Part shown: positions 63,114 to 64,000 of the stretch, piece after piece
How positions within the stretch are numbered: the first letter of the stretch is position 1
Layout: each line of letters begins with the position of its first letter
NCBI GenBank assembly: GCA_963576785.1
Contig: OY756143.1
Span: 1,736,001 to 1,800,000 of the forward strand
DNA length: 64,000 nt
From: Chlorophyllum brunneum
Taxonomy: Eukaryota; Basidiomycota; Agaricomycetes; Agaricales; Agaricaceae
Reading direction: 5' to 3'
Made by a program: the position numbers and the translations under genes
Notes under the pieces: model-generated
What the model was told of the DNA's origin: nothing
Database searches by the model: none
The model's input: the letters and a program-made list of their open reading frames with translations, nothing else

Positions 63114-64000
63114 ATGCAATACAGCCACCTGCCGTCCCTCCCAGAGCGCCGCGACTCGACTCTCGACAGCAACGGCTCGGTGCGTCCTCCGTCCCTCCCC
63201 CGCGCCTGCTCACCCCCCAAAGACCCCCTTCCAGACACACCAGTCCCTCGGCCAGGCCCTCGGCACCCACCTCCCGACCCAGTACCGCACCGACTACCGC
63301 AACCTCTCCACCTCCCCGCCGTCCCATCCCCAGCCCTCCTCCTCCCACTCCCCGCTTGCCTTCACCGTCCCCTCCGCAGCCTCTCCGGCCATCAAGCGCA
63401 AGCCCGCCGACAACCCCATCCCCCAGCAGGTCCTCAAGCGCAGACGCGACACCGACGATGCAGACCCCTACGACCTCGACCCCGCAGGCCAGGGCGCCAA
63501 GCACTGGACCGACGACGAAAAGACAAAGCTCTTTACCTGGCTCATGGGCCCCGGCCAGGACGAGCACTGGAACGCCCTCCGCGCCACCAAAAACTCCTGT
63601 CTTCGCGAGGCAAGTTTCTCCCCATCTCTCCCCGCGCCCACTCACCTCTTCCAGTGTGCTGTCGAGGTCTTTGACAGCAAAAAGACCTACCAGGCGCTCA
63701 AGGGCTGTTACGAGCGCAACTTTAATCTCTTCAAGCAGATATACGCCTTTGAGCAGTACCATGCCCCCAACAATGACCTTTCCACTCTTAGCGAGGCCGA
63801 CCGACTGAGAGAGTACGAACGCCGGCTCGGTGCTGCCCGCAAGGCCGGCTGCGACGTTGGCAACATCACCGCCCGCACCATCGAACACTGGCATCGCAAA
63901 GGCTGGTACAACCTCTTTTTCCGCCGGTACGTGAACCACTATCCCCACCACTCTGCCGTATTTACACACTACTGCCCAGATGGCACGGCGACCCTGCCAC
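63114..64000 (+). CDS. 5' part of a SANT/Myb-like protein gene, runs off the window
   Basis: Seen: start MQYSHLPSLPERRDSTLDSN, a 55-base intron, THQSLGQALGTHLPTQYRTD, a Ser/Pro-rich segment with a basic nuclear-type patch KRKPADN and LKRRRDTDDADPYDLD, then GAKHWTDDEKTKLFTWLMGP, GQDEHWNALRATKNSCLRE, CAVEVFDSKKTYQALKGC and YERNFNLFKQIYAFEQYH. The HWTDDEK-LF-WL pattern looks like a SANT/Myb-type helix bundle, as in a family of mushroom nuclear proteins of unknown role. After NSCLRE a 45-base stretch (63610-63654) begins GCAAGT and ends CCAG: either a GC-AG intron or an in-frame coding insert, since it is a multiple of three without stops. The frame continues past another intron to the window end. 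Confidence 0.75.

Overview
The window is nuclear DNA of a basidiomycete fungus, most likely an Agaricomycete. Genes are compact and cut by many short introns, mostly 45 to 70 bases with GT..AG ends. The content fits that group: alpha-aminoadipate lysine genes, a DE-I-S-D type sesquiterpene synthase, an F-box-like protein of the mushroom type, secreted pepsin-like proteases and a large GPCR with a Ser/Pro-rich tail. There are no prokaryotic features, CRISPR arrays or recognisable rRNA or tRNA genes. I spliced the genes by eye from conserved protein motifs, so outer limits are better supported than every internal junction.

Layout. 0-4.4 kb: the receiver-domain tail of a histidine kinase or response regulator (+), homocitrate synthase (-) and the SWR1 subunit Vps71/Swc6 (-). 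4.7-8.1 kb: one continuous gene that joins cystathionine beta-lyase to mevalonate kinase (+). 9.9-11.1 kb: a sesquiterpene synthase (-). 11.1-14.4 kb: a poorly understood stretch that may hold an unrecognised gene. 14.5-20.2 kb: RPB5 (-), the COMPASS WD40 subunit Swd2 (+), a TRAP-alpha/Irc22-like ER protein (+) and Ras (+). 20.7-31 kb: CIA30 (-), a seven-helix receptor (-), DNA polymerase eta (-), a Rieske/AIF-like flavoprotein (-) and a small DUF1115 protein (+). 31-35.2 kb: SDE2 (-), a DUF1295 membrane protein (+) and C2H2 zinc-finger gene A (+). 35.7-44 kb: homoaconitase (+), trimethyllysine dioxygenase (-), an F-box-like protein (+) and ketol-acid reductoisomerase (+). 45.3-49.7 kb: C2H2 gene B (-), a complex I 12-kDa subunit (-) and an enoyl-CoA isomerase/hydratase (+). 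51.3-55.9 kb: two tandem aspartic proteases (+). 57.4-64 kb: a LAMMER kinase (-), a double-PHD MYST acetyltransferase (+) and the 5' part of a SANT-like gene (+).

How the genes relate. Two early steps of lysine synthesis (homocitrate synthase, homoaconitase) lie 32 kb apart. Many neighbours are divergent pairs with fewer than 300 bases between start codons, which suggests shared promoters: Vps71/fusion gene, AIF-like/DUF1115, SDE2/DUF1295, complex I subunit/isomerase, LAMMER kinase/MYST.

The two strongest observations are the in-frame lyase-mevalonate kinase fusion, carried across the join by one exon, and a multi-part promoter module shared by the two inverted C2H2 zinc-finger genes although their proteins have diverged.
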